A stretch of DNA of 41,328 bases from Rhizoclosmatium globosum (Eukaryota > Chytridiomycota > Chytridiomycetes > Chytridiales > Chytriomycetaceae). Below are positions 27,924-39,249 of the stretch, piece after piece. Position numbers and translations under genes: made by a program. Within the stretch, counting starts at the first letter, position 1, and every line of letters begins with the position of its first letter. The notes under the pieces are model-generated. The model was not told the DNA's origin. It saw only the letters and a program-made list of their open reading frames with translations, and made no database searches. The stretch lies in assembly GCA_002104985.1 (NCBI GenBank), contig MCGO01000282.1, forward strand, positions 1 through 41,328, in the 5' to 3' direction.

Positions 27924-29488
27924 CTAACATCTCTGCGCATTAATATACTGAGGAATATGATATCCTGCCCTACTATCCTCATTCTGAAAAGGATAAATGT
28001 CGTGATGTCCTCCATACCTTGGATTATGTAATGGAGATGATACAGTCATCGGAGCAGTTGCGTGATGATGTTGTTGTTGGCGGCTATAGTACTCCTCGTG
28101 AACGTTAGATTGAACTCCGTCTTCAAATGAAGGCGGATATGGTTGTCTGTCAAAGTGATACCAGTGTGAAGAATAAGACACATGCTGCATATGTGGATGA
28201 ATATGGCTTGGAGCAGCAAAGTGTTCGTTTGAGGCTCCATGAGCTTCGTGATTCGCATACCCCGGTTGGTAATTGGTTCCTTGGAACAACGGATTACGCT
28301 GATGTTGGTATCCTCCATGATCATAACGCTGTTGATGCATGGTAGGAACGTATACTGGTGGCGTATTCCAAGACTCAAGATGTTGATTCGGGGTGTTCAT
28401 ACGTCGATGGTGTTCAGACTTTGGCGACGGAAGGTACGATCTCGAATGATCGTAATCGACGATTCCTTCATTAGAATACGCACCATTATACATTGATGAA
28501 TGAGCCTGATATTGTATACTTGTATTGGTGCGGCTAGAGTTGTTAAACTCTTCCTTTGCCATCAAAGCTTGAATCCCAGGAAGCCGTTCAGGCATAGACG
28601 GAGATAATTTGCTTGGGTCGACAACGGTCTTTGGTTCTGCTTCGATTTTGGTGACTGAAACGGTAACCTCAGTTTGAGTGGTGTTGCCTTGGCTTTTGTC
28701 ATTGGGATTACTTGTAACCAAACCATGCGTAACAGAAGCACTGTTCATAGATCCTTCTGGTGCAGAACATCGTTGGTAAGTCTTTTGTCGGCCACCGTTG
28801 AGTGATGGTCCATATCGAACAATGGAATGTCCGCCGTCCTCAGTTTCCTCAACATACACAGGAGAGGGCCCTGGTTTTCCTTTCGACTCTGGAACAATAT
28901 ATGTATGTTCCAATTTGATGCAGTGTTTCTATTTTTGTCAGGTTCAGTGCAAGTTTTTGGTATCGAGAGTGTGGCAAAACCTTCAAATCCTGAGGCCACT
29001 TGAATTGTGAGCCACAATCGACACATATGTTTGCACGGAAGTGGACATGGCTCCTCGCTGGTGTGATTGTAACCAGTTAGTAAAGTGAAAACCCGAAACT
29101 GGGAGATCGGATGTTGAGGAGATCGGAGGATGTTATGCCCTCTTCATTTGAAAGGCAAATATTGGAACTCACCATGACTGACAACGTTATCTCGTTTTGA
29201 GAAGTGGCGGTTCTGATGGAGGCATCCAATCCAGCGACAGGTTAGTTGAAGAGTGCCCAGTGCCTTTCTGCCAATGTGATCTGTTGTATTGCGCCAAGTG
29301 AGCAAACAAAGCGGTTCATTCGACATTTGGTTGTATGTTTCATTACCTTCGGAAAGGTGGACATATAGAGCATCGGGATCTGTGAAGGTACAGGGACACC
29401 GTGTAGTGCCGTTCAAGTCTTTGGAGACACTCCAGAGACAAGGAAAGATGGACGGTTGATCGTCTGAACTCTTGATGGGGCGAGGCAT
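27924..29488 (-). CDS. PacC/Rim101-like zinc finger factor, paralogue G
   Basis: Exons are 29488-29347, 29280-29173, 29057-28981 and 28928-27924, giving 443 residues, all junctions in frame. Finger 1 is CLW..RCPCTF..LYVHLSEDHIGRK, finger 2 is CRWIGC..FSKRDNVVSHARSH and finger 3 is CVDCGSQFKWPQDLKKH..H. The module IVPESKGKPGPSPVYV..IVRYGPSLNGGRQKTYQR follows. Compared with F, the second intron lies inside finger 2 (after SH) instead of before finger 3, so an intron has moved, or one was lost and one gained, since the duplication. The His/Tyr/Gln-rich C-terminal half resembles that of F in composition. Confidence 0.85.
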
Positions 29489-29809
29489 TGGTTATTGGCA
29501 AGTGTTGCAGGTACGTCTGTGTGGGAGTAGACAGGAAGCCGAGGTCCAGCAGTTGTAAGTGCAAGTTTTTGGGCTGAGCTGAACTGCCACTGTATCGTAA
29601 AAATTGCCAATGACCATTGCATTGCCCACTGTTTCTTGAAATAGATGGAGGGCTCCAACGATTGGCGGGTAAGATGGGGCAAACCATTGATATCCACTCA
29701 AGACACTCAAAACACTCAAAACTCAATTTACGTCAGCATGGTACTATCACATTCAATTGAGTCATATTTATTCAAAAATGTTTATATGCACGAAAGCAAA
29801 TAACAAAAA
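29489..29809. other. Intergenic region between PacC-like G and H
   Basis: 321 bp, G promoter and H 3' flank. No gene or repeat recognised. Confidence 0.4.
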
Positions 29810-32335
29810 TTACAGTAACAGATTATTCACAGACATTCCGGGTCTTTCCGCACCTACAGTTTCGCCATTTAAATCAGGGGCAAGATGTTCAGGGTGATAA
29901 GGATGCGGAGGAATTTGATGGGCATCGACAGGTCTCGCGTATGGATGATGCCGAGGACTCGCGAAATGTTCGTTTGGAGATCGGAATCCTTGATGGAGCG
30001 GCCGATGTTGTGGAGGCGGACCCATTTGTTGCTGCGGTGGATAGTTTGGATGTGGGTTTTGTTCTCCCAGTCTTGGCATTGGTGAGGACATTGGTGTGGT
30101 ATGGTGATGGGGTGCATAGTGTGCTGACAACTGGGGCGGAGGTGGAGGGCCATGAGGATAATATTCTTGAGGTGGTGGTTGATAAGGTGGATAGGGATAG
30201 CTGGATCTTGGAGGAGCAGTGTAAGGCTGTGGTGGTGGTCCAGGTGGAAAATCATATGGGCGAGGTGGATACTGACCAGGAGGGTACTCATGTGGACGAG
30301 GAGCATATTGAATCGAGTGTGGTGATCGCGGTGGATAGTGTGCATAACCATCATCGACGTAACCTCGGGGTTGAGGTCGTTGGGGAAGCGGATAAGGTTC
30401 ATAGTGAGGACGATGGTGATTTAAATGTTGCGGAGAATACTGTGAATGATCTGGCGAATAAACGTGCTGCATTGGAGACCTTTGATACGGGGTTAACGGC
30501 TGTCCGTGTACCGGAATATGCGAAGCTGTGTGTTGAGGATACTGCTGAGGTGATGGATAATGCGACGTATAAGTTGAATGCTGTTGAGTTGGATGATGCG
30601 GTGATGGATACTGAGGAACTGGGTGGCTTGATAGATGTTTGTGTGGCGGAGGTGCTAGAGGTCGTTGAGCGTATTGGGGAGGGGTCGGCTGAGAATTGTA
30701 AGGTTGTGCTGGGCGAGGAGGAGAGTAGTGGGAATGGGGGTATTGAATAGTAGGGTGGTTTTGGTTTAACACAGATTTGCGAGATTGTGGCGATTGGTTC
30801 TTTGGAAACGAAGCCATGGATGGCAGCATTTGACTTGAAGAGGCCGACTCCAAACCACCAGAAGTTTCTAACTTCAACGAAGATTGCAACGTCGGAGGCT
30901 CAGGTGCGGGATGCGATCTTATGTTTGTTGTCGATGGACCAGCCGATAAATCCGTCTCGAGCTTTGTGTCACGTTCAGGAGCCTTTGTAAAATGCTTCAG
31001 CCTTAAAATATGCTTTTGTAGATCTTGCGGCCTGGTTTTAAACAGTTGAGTGATCGTTTAAGGTCTCAAAATACATACCATCGAAAAGCGACTCTGCATA
31101 TGGAACAGACATGGTGGGGCTGGAATGTGATGTGCGACTTGCAATGGGTCAAAAGATCATCTTTGGACAGGAATTCAAGCTTGACTGGACATCCCCGCCA
31201 AAGGCAGTTAAATGATTCGGCTAAATGTAAAAAATTGAGTTAAAACCGGTACAACATCTCAAAATAGCTTACTTTGATGTTCATTGATGAGGTGATCCAT
31301 AAAGGAATCAGCCTCCGTAAAACTCTTGAGACATGGAAAGTTTGCGTCGACTGTGGAAGGCCAAAGGCATGACTGGGAACTGTTTTGCTGAGGAGGAATC
31401 TCCGTTGGTGACTGAACTTTGGCCAGCACCGGTTTTATATGGAGTTCACGATTAACAACAGACGGATTTGGATTCGGTTTTTTCTCTTCTACGTATGGGT
31501 GACCCTTTCTCAAGCAATGCTTTTTAAGATCGTGCGGCCTGTGTATGATTTTTTTTGTTTAGGAGATGCATCATCAAAGGTTCAAACACACCATTTGAAT
31601 GTTCTGCCGCACGTTTGACACTCGTATGGTTTTGTGGGAACATGCATACGACAGTGAGAGACGAGGTTGTCACTATTGTAGAAAGATACGTCAGCATTGT
31701 GGTTCAGTTGGGTTAGGAATTTTTAAATGCAATCAGAGTGGCCCCATCTGCATCAGAGCATCTCCTCAGTGCAAAAGCATAATAACAATCAACAGTGGGA
31801 GCGTTTGTGATAAATTGGCGTCTCAGCAGAACAATGAGACACCAGCCAAGGAAATTTGAACGCACCGCTTCACAAAGGGCCGTGTACCGTGAGGACAGCC
31901 TTGCCACATACAATCCAAGAGAGCCGAGGGTTGCTGGAACTTTGATGCTCTGCGACCAACGTGATCATCGACAATGTGGTCGTAGAGATGCGAACCCTCG
32001 GCAAAGACAAGGTTGCAGAGGGATCCATTTGTGATCCAGCGACAGGGAAGCGCCTGGTCCTGGTCCTGCGTCCGAGTCTGTGTTTGATTTAATGGTTCCT
32101 GAGGTTGCTGGTCGGAGGATGTCGCTGGAACTGTGTCTTGTTCGGAGGTTATTGTCCCAGGCTGAAGCTCGACAACTTGAACGACAACGTTGCTTGGCCT
32201 TGTCTCACTCTGACTTGGCAATCCCCCTTCATAGTCTCCATCGCTTCTAATATCGCTGCTCTCTTCGGTCCCGCTTTCGGACTCGGTGGCTGGTGCCGTT
32301 GCTCTGGTTCCGTTGCTGGCTGTCGACGAAGGCAT
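29810..32335 (-). CDS. PacC/Rim101-like protein H with two triple-finger modules
   Basis: Exons are 32335-31866, 31672-31592, 31538-31273, 31220-31079 and 31031-29810, giving 726 residues in one frame. Module 1 (about 98-205): CRWITNGSLC..LYDHIVDDHVGRR, CMWQGC..FVKRDNLVSHCRMH, CQTCGRTFKWPHDLKKHCLRKGH. After a 35-residue linker, module 2 (about 240-335): CLW..FPC..FMDHLINEH, CLWRGC..LSKDDLLTHCKSH, CSICRVAFRWPQDLQKH..H. Each module alone corresponds to a whole PacC DNA-binding region, so H looks like two genes fused after tandem duplication. The C-terminal half is extremely Pro/His/Tyr/Gln-rich. The first ATG in frame is used; the frame is open a further 21 codons upstream, so a 5' exon is possible. 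Confidence 0.82.
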
Positions 32336-32699
32336 TCCCCAATCAGTTTCCTTTTCCCGGTAAAAATTTGCCTGAGAGAAGGAAGTGCTCAGGGACAAGA
32401 CATTTTAAGGGCGACTTAAAACTCCGCCACCAGGCTTCCCTCCTGGCTAGATCTTTTGGATGGGACGAATCCAGACGGTTTCATGCATACAGAACCCCTG
32501 GAAGCGTTTGGTACCTTACGTAACTCCACCATATCTTTCAATCTCCATCAGCGTCGGAAAATTCAAAACGAAAGATTAGAAATGCTAACTTCTTGGTTAT
32601 TCAAATGTTCATTGTTTTACTAACTTCAGTGCATTTGGAGTCACTCTTTAGGCCATTGATGCCATTCCATTGTTCGCAAACAATCAATCTCCACTAACT
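32336..32699. other. Divergent intergenic region, PacC-like H to plus-strand gene
   Basis: 364 bp between divergent starts. It may hold a 5' exon of H and promoters for both genes. No other feature is recognised. Confidence 0.35.
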
Positions 32700-34027
32700 A
32701 TGTCGACCACCACTAGCAGTGTCGAAGATGTCCGCATTGATCTGAGTGATTCCTATTACTATCGCAATCATGTCTTTTCGTACAATCAACGTTTGATTCT
32801 TCCAACTGCAGCACTTAAGTCTGCCACAACTGCCAAGAAAGCAATTTGCTCTCGCCCGCCCACTAAGACCCAACCGCTTTCAAAGAAACCAAAGGAATCG
32901 GAACCACTGGGCTCAAGACAGCGTGTCCTGACATCAACTAGCACATACGTGCATAACCCACAATCACATCTCGACAATGCCCTCTCTCAGCACTCGCAAA
33001 GAAAGAGCTTTTATACTGACTTGATGCTTGTGAAATCCATGACTATTCAGCAACCGAGCACAAAGTCGCATCAATTAGGTTCAACTAAGTTGACGAACAA
33101 GCAAGCAGCAAGCGTTTCTACTGTTGAAACGATTGAGCCAATTAACTGGAAGAGATTTGGAAAGGATGCAAGAATGGGATACTTAAAGCCGATTCGATTT
33201 GGAAACCATCCAGATCCAAGTCCAGTACCATCACGACTGGGAAGATCTGAGGCATGGAAGAAACCTGAAAAAGTTCCACGTATTGCGTCAAGAGAATCGG
33301 TGACCGAAAGTGACGATTTGAATGACGAGTTTGAAGACGTTGACCCGAAATCCACTCTCCTTGATAGCAGCCTCTCCATCAGAACGTTAAGCGCCATCGC
33401 GGCACCTGCCCCTCCAACAACTCCAGCCATACCCTCAAAAATCCCCGAACCCCTAAAGCCAAAATCCCGCGTCCGCCTTCAAACCAGCAAATCCTCACAC
33501 CCCTCAACCCACACACCAAAAAAGTAACCATAACCCCACGCGACAACCTCTTCCCAAACTCCTTCCGCATCCACCACACCCACCGCGTCCAACCCCCAAA
33601 ACCCTCAACCCACTACACCCACCCACCCCTCCACCTTCCCCAAACCCCCTTCTCCCCTCCAAAACCCAAAACCACAACCGTCTGGGAAGACCACCTCTAC
33701 CGCCTCGCCCAACTAAAACTCAAACGCAAACCGCACCTACCCCCCACAGACCCTGAACCCCCCGCCGAACTCGACTACATCACCCGCCCGCGCAGCGCAC
33801 ACGTCCCGTTCCGCGTTGAAGAACACGTTCGCGCTGTTACGATGGTTGTGGAGAAGGAGGTTGTGGATGACTATGAGAAACGGATGCGCGGGCTGTTTTT
33901 GCCGAGTCTGTTTGCTGGCGATGAGGTGGGTGATTATGTTGGGAATAGTGCACGGGATCGGAGGTTACGGGCTGCGGTTGTTGCGAGTGGGGGTGCTGGG
34001 TTTGGGGGGCCGCATGGAGGGTTTTAG
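32700..34027 (+). pseudogene. Unknown protein gene with a frame change, possibly N-terminal part of the CNBD-like gene
   Basis: ATG at 32700 opens 275 codons (MSTTTSSVEDVRIDLSDSYY and following) to 33527: Ser/Thr/Lys-rich, low complexity in places. From about 33482 a second frame continues to 34027 with a more ordered stretch (VWEDHLYRLAQLKLKRK, then EEHVRAVTMVVEKEVVDDYE and a KRMRGLFLPSLF end). The two frames overlap with no clean intron between them, so a frameshift or an unseen intron lies between about 33365 and 33520. No family is recognised. It may form one gene with the downstream cyclic-nucleotide-binding relic. Confidence 0.45.
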
Positions 34028-34379
34028 GGGGAAGGGGATGGTTGCTGGGGTGTGAAGGGGGTTACGTTTTCGGATAAGAAGCCGGTTGTTAGTGGGACTG
34101 GTGGTGCAGGTGTGGCCGCGTCGGCGGATGCGAGCCTGGGTCGGGTTAAACGTGTTTCGGGAGACCGCTTTCTGGGTCGTTGATGAGACAAATGGTGCGC
34201 TCCGAGAGTTGCTGGGCTGTGCGTGTAACTTCAGCGAAAGGGAAGAAACCTGGACTGAGACTGCGGTTGATCGGAGTCGCAAATGTCACAGCTATGAGCA
34301 AAGCTGTTACACCTCCTGCTGGGCCGCCAAACCACGGAAAAGCATCGCTACAGTGAATTCAAATGATATTGACGTTCCT

Positions 34380-35971
34380 GATGATCTTCGAGTTGTGGAT
34401 ATTCGATGGGATTTGGCTCTTACAGTGCTTTCAAACAGAACCGCATCAAAAAGAGCGTCTTGGAAGACATTTTGAAACCAGAAGACGAGACGAATGAAGT
34501 ACGTATACTGCGTGCGAAACAGGACAAAATCGACCTCATTGGTGCAGCACAAGTTCGAAGATTTATCAAATGAATGTCGGGAGCAGGAACGACAAGGAAC
34601 TTGACGTATTGGACAGCATTCTCGGAAAGTACAAATGTTTTGCGAACTCAGTCCGGTGGTAAGTTCATCATTCTCCGCCCAACCTGATCAAACGTCCGAT
34701 AGGTTCGCTACAAACTCTACAACTGCTGCTCATAGAAACACACCCTCGTGGCACAGTAGTTATTCGAGAAGGCCATCAAGCAAAATACTGGTACATTATC
34801 CTCTCCGGCGAATGCCTCCAACAACTCCGCCCCGACACTCCAATGTCCGTCACCACACGCGTCCAAATCGGTGGATCCGTCGGTGAATTCGCTTCAGTCT
34901 TTAGCAGCGTCGCTAACGAGACTCGACACGTTCGTGCAACATGTCTAATGCGAACAGAGTTCTTGAGAGTTGAGAAGGGAGATTTCCAAGCGATCAGTCG
35001 GGAAGCACGGGGACTAGATTCAATGGTATTCGAGTTTTTCACAACAGTACCAGCGTTTTTCGGGGTGGAACGGCTTGTGTTGCAGAGTTTATGTCAAAGA
35101 AGGTGAGTTTCCCGTTTCATTTGGGGTTCCACCCAACCCGTTTTTTAACTCTTCATTGCTCCAAGCATCGTTCGTAAATTCGATGCAGATCAAGTTATGC
35201 TCCGAGCCGGTGAAATGTGTTCCAATATGTACTTTATAATGCGAGGAAAAGTCCGAGCCCTCCACCTCGTCTCCTTCATCAAAGTCGACTGTGGTGTTCC
35301 AACTACGAACAACATTGACAGGCGCCATAAATACATACTCTCCCCGTGTGGCCAAAACGCAAACGCACAGTTAAAACCAGGCGACGAAATCGTACGTGAA
35401 CTCGCGACGGTGTTGGACTTGAGTAACGGCATGAGCTTCCCGCCCATGAAACCTAGTAAAGTCGTGCAAGAGCAGGAGGAAGCGGCAGCAGCCGCGAAGC
35501 TAAGGCTAATGGAGGAATATCTTTCAGCGCGAAACGAATGAGCATGAAACCAGCTGGAGATGTACACGCACTCCCATGTCCATTCCATTTCGTCGTGGTA
35601 GATCGTCTCGAAGTAATCGTGATTGCAATTCAAGACTTGATTGAGATCCTACCCCTGAAACCCTAAAACGCGTGCAAGAGCATCGAAGTATGACGGATGT
35701 AAGTTGTCAAGAGATTGAGGAACGGTACATGAGTGCGTTGGGGTGGCGAGAGACTGAGAATTCTGGTTCCAAAACGTTACGGATTGATCATTTTAGTAAG
35801 GACGGGAGTTGGAGTCATCCTGTTGTCAAGAACAAGTTCAAGAATCATGATTATGATCCGTTTGATATTCCTGGAAAGAAGAGTGGCGGTGGAACCGGGA
35901 GTGTGGGGAATCTGTTGAATCCTGAAAAGAGGCAAAAGAGTTTATTGGAGCTGATGGTTGATGGATTGTAA
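34380..35971 (+). pseudogene. CNBD2-like cyclic-nucleotide-binding protein, frameshift-rich
   Basis: Pieces in different frames line up with one protein. KQDKIDLIGAAQVRRFIK is followed by LDVLDSILGKYKCF. After an intron (GTAAGT near 34661) comes a cyclic-nucleotide-binding domain (PRGTVVIREGHQAKYWYIIL then SGECLQQL, RVQIGGSVGEFASV, RHVRATCLMRTEFLRVEKGD). Then FEFFTTVPAFF and, after an intron at about 35102-35165, a second domain-like part (FDADQVMLRAGEMCSNMYFI then MRGKVRAL). The end is IEERYMSALGWRE to 35971. FEFF-x-x-V-P linking two such domains resembles the CNBD2 family, linked to motile cilia and sperm in animals. At least four frame breaks (about 34560, 34730, 35541 and 35650) argue for decay or sequence errors. 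Confidence 0.6.
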
Positions 35972-36032
35972 TCTTATGGCATTCGATTACACAAAGTTAT
36001 TGCTCCTTCTTTCTCTTTTTTCTACTCAAATA

Positions 36033-36717
36033 ATGTCGCTTCTATCCACAACTCGTCTCAGCTGTCACCACCGCTTCTCCTGCAACACTCCTCTCCTCTT
36101 CTCATCGATACGTCTAAGTTCATCAAAGCCAAATGTAACGATCCTGCATACCTCGAACCAGTCAAGCCCAAAGTACGAAGCTCCACAACGTGTTGGGGAA
36201 AAGGCCCATCTCATTTATACAGGTCCTCTGAACGGAGCAATTCAAGGAGCTCGAATGTTTTCTGTGGTTGCGGCAGTTGGATGCGTTGCTTGTCTCCCTC
36301 TGACTTGGGGTTTTTTGGTCGTGGATAAAGTTACTATGGCATCTATCTGTAAGTGTTTCGTTTTATTCATTGAAGAGTCAATTATAACTCTGAACTGTAG
36401 TTGGTGGAGTCGCGGCAATGCCAATGCTCGCCGTTGCTTGTATCTCACCTGGATATGTAAACAGAATGTGGATTCCAAAAGATGCGAAAGAGCAAACACT
36501 CATGTTTGAAACGGAAACTTTGTTCGGAACGGCCCGGCATCGAGTTATTCCTGTGAGTCAGCTTCGGTATCGACAGTGGGGAATTTGGGGTACTTGGAGG
36601 TCTGTAGATGACCCTTGGTATAAGCCTGGATTCGCTGTAGATTTCCCAGAAATCAAGAAGGATTTTGTGCTCAACAGGATTTATGAGCAAGTGAACGAAC
36701 AGTCAAAGAAGCAATAA
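36033..36717 (+). CDS. TMEM70-like mitochondrial inner membrane protein
   Basis: Exons are 36033-36348 and 36401-36717, giving 210 residues; the intron (GTAAGT..CTGTAG) is in phase. The ATG at 36033 is chosen because it gives a presequence-like start (MSLLSTTRLSCHHRFSCNTP) rich in S, R and lacking acids. The core shows IYTGPLNGAIQGARMFSVVA, a membrane hairpin of two hydrophobic segments (AVGCVACLPLTWGFLVV and GGVAAMPMLAVACISPGYV), then RMWIP and TLFGTARHRVIPVSQLR. This layout fits the TMEM70/TMEM186/TMEM223 family; animal TMEM70 assists ATP synthase assembly. The exact branch of the family cannot be settled by eye. Confidence 0.75.
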
Positions 36718-37142
36718 AGGTTCAGTTTAGTACATTATCCCCCTTCCCTCTCATTCCTTCCCCTCTTCCTCGCATTCTTCTTAAGACCGCATTTCTCTCT
36801 TTTGTTCCACTCCTCACAATGTTCCTTCTCCCACATATTATAAATTGTCATTCCACCTCCTTCTCATTACCCACCTCGTTTCGAGATCAATACGAGAGAG
36901 GGTCATACTAGGGAGAACAACAATCTTTATTCTTTCTTGTTTGGAAGGATGGAGGACTTCCCATAGAACTGTTTCGTTTACATCGAAACTTACACGGAAG
37001 TTGCTAAGGTCCATGAGAGCCAGTCATCCGCCACGCCCCCAGAGATGCCTGGTTGTAATGGATCCAACATAATCTATGTATTTTCCTTCTCTGTTCCAAT
37101 AAATCGATAATCTGTTCCTGTCATCCAAAATCTTTCCACGAA
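36718..37142. other. Intergenic region before the casein kinase gene
   Basis: 425 bp, with a long pyrimidine-rich stretch (about 36739-36835) typical of fungal 3' UTR or promoter DNA. No gene seen. Confidence 0.4.
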
Positions 37143-39037
37143 ATGTCTTCCACCGATGTCCGCGAGTCCAAGACGGCGCACAAGCTGATGGACCTCCGCG
37201 TAGCCAACAAGTACCGCATCGGCCGCAAATTAGGCTCTGGATCGTTTGGCGAGATCTACCACGGTTGGTTCGGTTAACGTTAAGCGCAGAGGTTAAACGT
37301 GGGTGACCGTTGTTTGAACCAGGAACCAACATCAGCACGGGCCAGGAACTCGCAATCAAACTCGAACCAACAAAGTCGAAGCATCCGCAACTGGAATTTG
37401 AGGCGCGTGTTTACAAAGGCCTGAGTGGCGGCGGTGCGTGTCTCATGTTGATCCCTCGCTTTCCCCGTACTAAACCACCCTCACTTGAACCAGTCGGCGT
37501 GCCTAATATGTACCACTTTAACATCGAGGGAGAGTACTACTGCATGGTCATTGACCTGCTTGGGCCCAGTCTGGAGGACTTGTTCAACTTCTGTGGCAGA
37601 AAGTTCTCCATCAAGACCGTCCTGCTCCTCGCGAATCAAATGGTTTGTTTACAGCTCAGCTAAAGAACAGAGTGTGGGATAGCGTGGTGGCTGGCTGAAG
37701 AGGGGGAGGAGTGTGGGAAGCGGGAGGCTCCACCAACATACGTGGATCACAGAACTAGCAAGACGCCTGAACGCCAAAACGCAAAGCAATATCGTATCGT
37801 ACTCGAGTTATATATTAAGGAGTCAGCTCTCGCAGAGGCCTCTCGTCGCTTCACAATCTGACAAAACCCAACATTGACTCTCACATTCACCCGCCAGATA
37901 TCCCGCATCGAATATATGCATACGAAAAACTTTCTACATCGTGATATCAAGCCGGATAATTTTCTGATGGGTCTTGGACGTACAGCACATCTTGTTCATG
38001 TTATTGATTTCGGGCTCGCCAAAAAATACCGCGATTCAAGGACGCATCTGCATATTCCGTACAAAGAGAACAAGAGTTTGACGGGTACAGCCCGATATGC
38101 GAGTATCAACACGCATCTGGGAGTTGGTGAGTTTCCTGATTTTTCTCTTGAATGGTTGGTGTTGATTATCCTCTCTGTTTAGAACAATCTCGAAGAGATG
38201 ATTTAGAAAGTATTGGATACCTGCTCATGTACTTTTGTCGGGGTAGCTTGCCATGGCAAGGGCTGAAGGCTGCAACGAAAAAGCAAAAGTATGATCGGAT
38301 ACGGGACAAGAAACTGAGTACCTCTCCAGCCACTCTTTGCGCGTATGTTTTATTTTTATATTTCTGATGTAGGGGGGTTTTCCTAATGATCCAATCTTAC
38401 AGCGGCTTTCCACGAGAATTTGAAGTGTATCTAAACTACGTGCGCGGCCTCCGATTCGACGATAAGCCCGACTACGCCTTCCTCAAAAAATTGTTTTCAG
38501 ATTTGTACATGAGCTCAGGATTTGCGGAAGAAGGAGAAACTTTTGATTGGGTTGTTCGGAAAGTACGTAATTTAAAGCCCCATCTCATTCTTCCCACTCC
38601 GATTCTAAATGACTCCTCTCCCTCAGGTTGGAATGTCAAATGGTGACTCAACTCCAATGGAAGACTCGCCAATGCCTCAAACTGCCCAATCACAAATACC
38701 CCTAACTACAGGGGCTCCCACGCCGAACCGAGTCGTGCCCCCTCAACCCCAAGTATTCTATCCATCCCAGCAGCAGCAGCAGCAACCGTTATCTCGCAAC
38801 TCAACAACGATACGAGAATACAACGGAAATGGAAATGAAGGATACGTTGAAGATTTGGTCAACTCAAGAACAAGTCTCGCCAACGGGCTTGGGTCCCAAA
38901 ACTTTCAGGTTCCTCCACCGCCACAGCCTGTACAACAGATTCAACAACAGCAACAGCAGCAACAACAACCGCAGAGGAGGATGAGTGCGAGGTTGGTGGA
39001 AGCTCAAGCTGCGAGGGGATACGCGAAACAATACTGA
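37143..39037 (+). CDS. HRR25: Casein kinase 1, delta/epsilon (Hrr25) type
   Basis: Seven exons: 37143-37263, 37323-37433, 37494-37642, 37898-38126, 38183-38342, 38403-38562 and 38627-39037, giving 446 residues. All junctions keep frame and match conserved CK1 sequence. The kinase domain (about 24-295) has the Gly loop [15 protein letters not shown] (about K53), HRDIKPDNF (D143), DFG (D164), the CK1-specific [14 protein letters not shown], and [10 protein letters not shown]. The TKKQKY nuclear-localisation-type segment and [16 protein letters not shown] are also conserved. The C-tail is Pro/Gln-rich with two polyQ runs and ends in a basic [18 protein letters not shown]1 delta/epsilon kinases act in DNA repair, meiosis, vesicle transport and ciliary functions. 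Intron 3 is 255 bp, several times the others (51-64 bp). Confidence 0.95.
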
Positions 39038-39249
39038 TTTGTGGTGTTTGTGGTGGAGGAGAGGAGCAGGGTGTAATCATTTTTCATTTGGGTTTCCGGC
39101 TGTTTTAAGTTTATTCACTTTGAAAAGTTTGTGTGTGAATAAGAATGTATAAGCACAGCTTGTTCGATTGTATAATATAAGCCACACCGCAGCGATAAAG
39201 ACAATTTACTAAGTATTTATTTATCAACCTAAGGTTTTTTCGTTTTCGA
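39038..39249. other. Intergenic region between casein kinase and MYND-type gene
   Basis: About 210 bp. A/T-rich 3' flank with AATAAG-like signals near 39137; no gene seen. Confidence 0.4.

Noticed and set aside
29941..30750. 269-codon open frame on the plus strand
   Set aside because: Antisense to the Pro/His/Tyr-rich last exon of PacC-like H; the acidic/Val-rich composition is the complement of that codon use.
32670..32699. Earlier TTG start for the 32.7-kb gene
   Set aside because: The first ATG is at 32700; non-ATG starts were not used for this nuclear genome.
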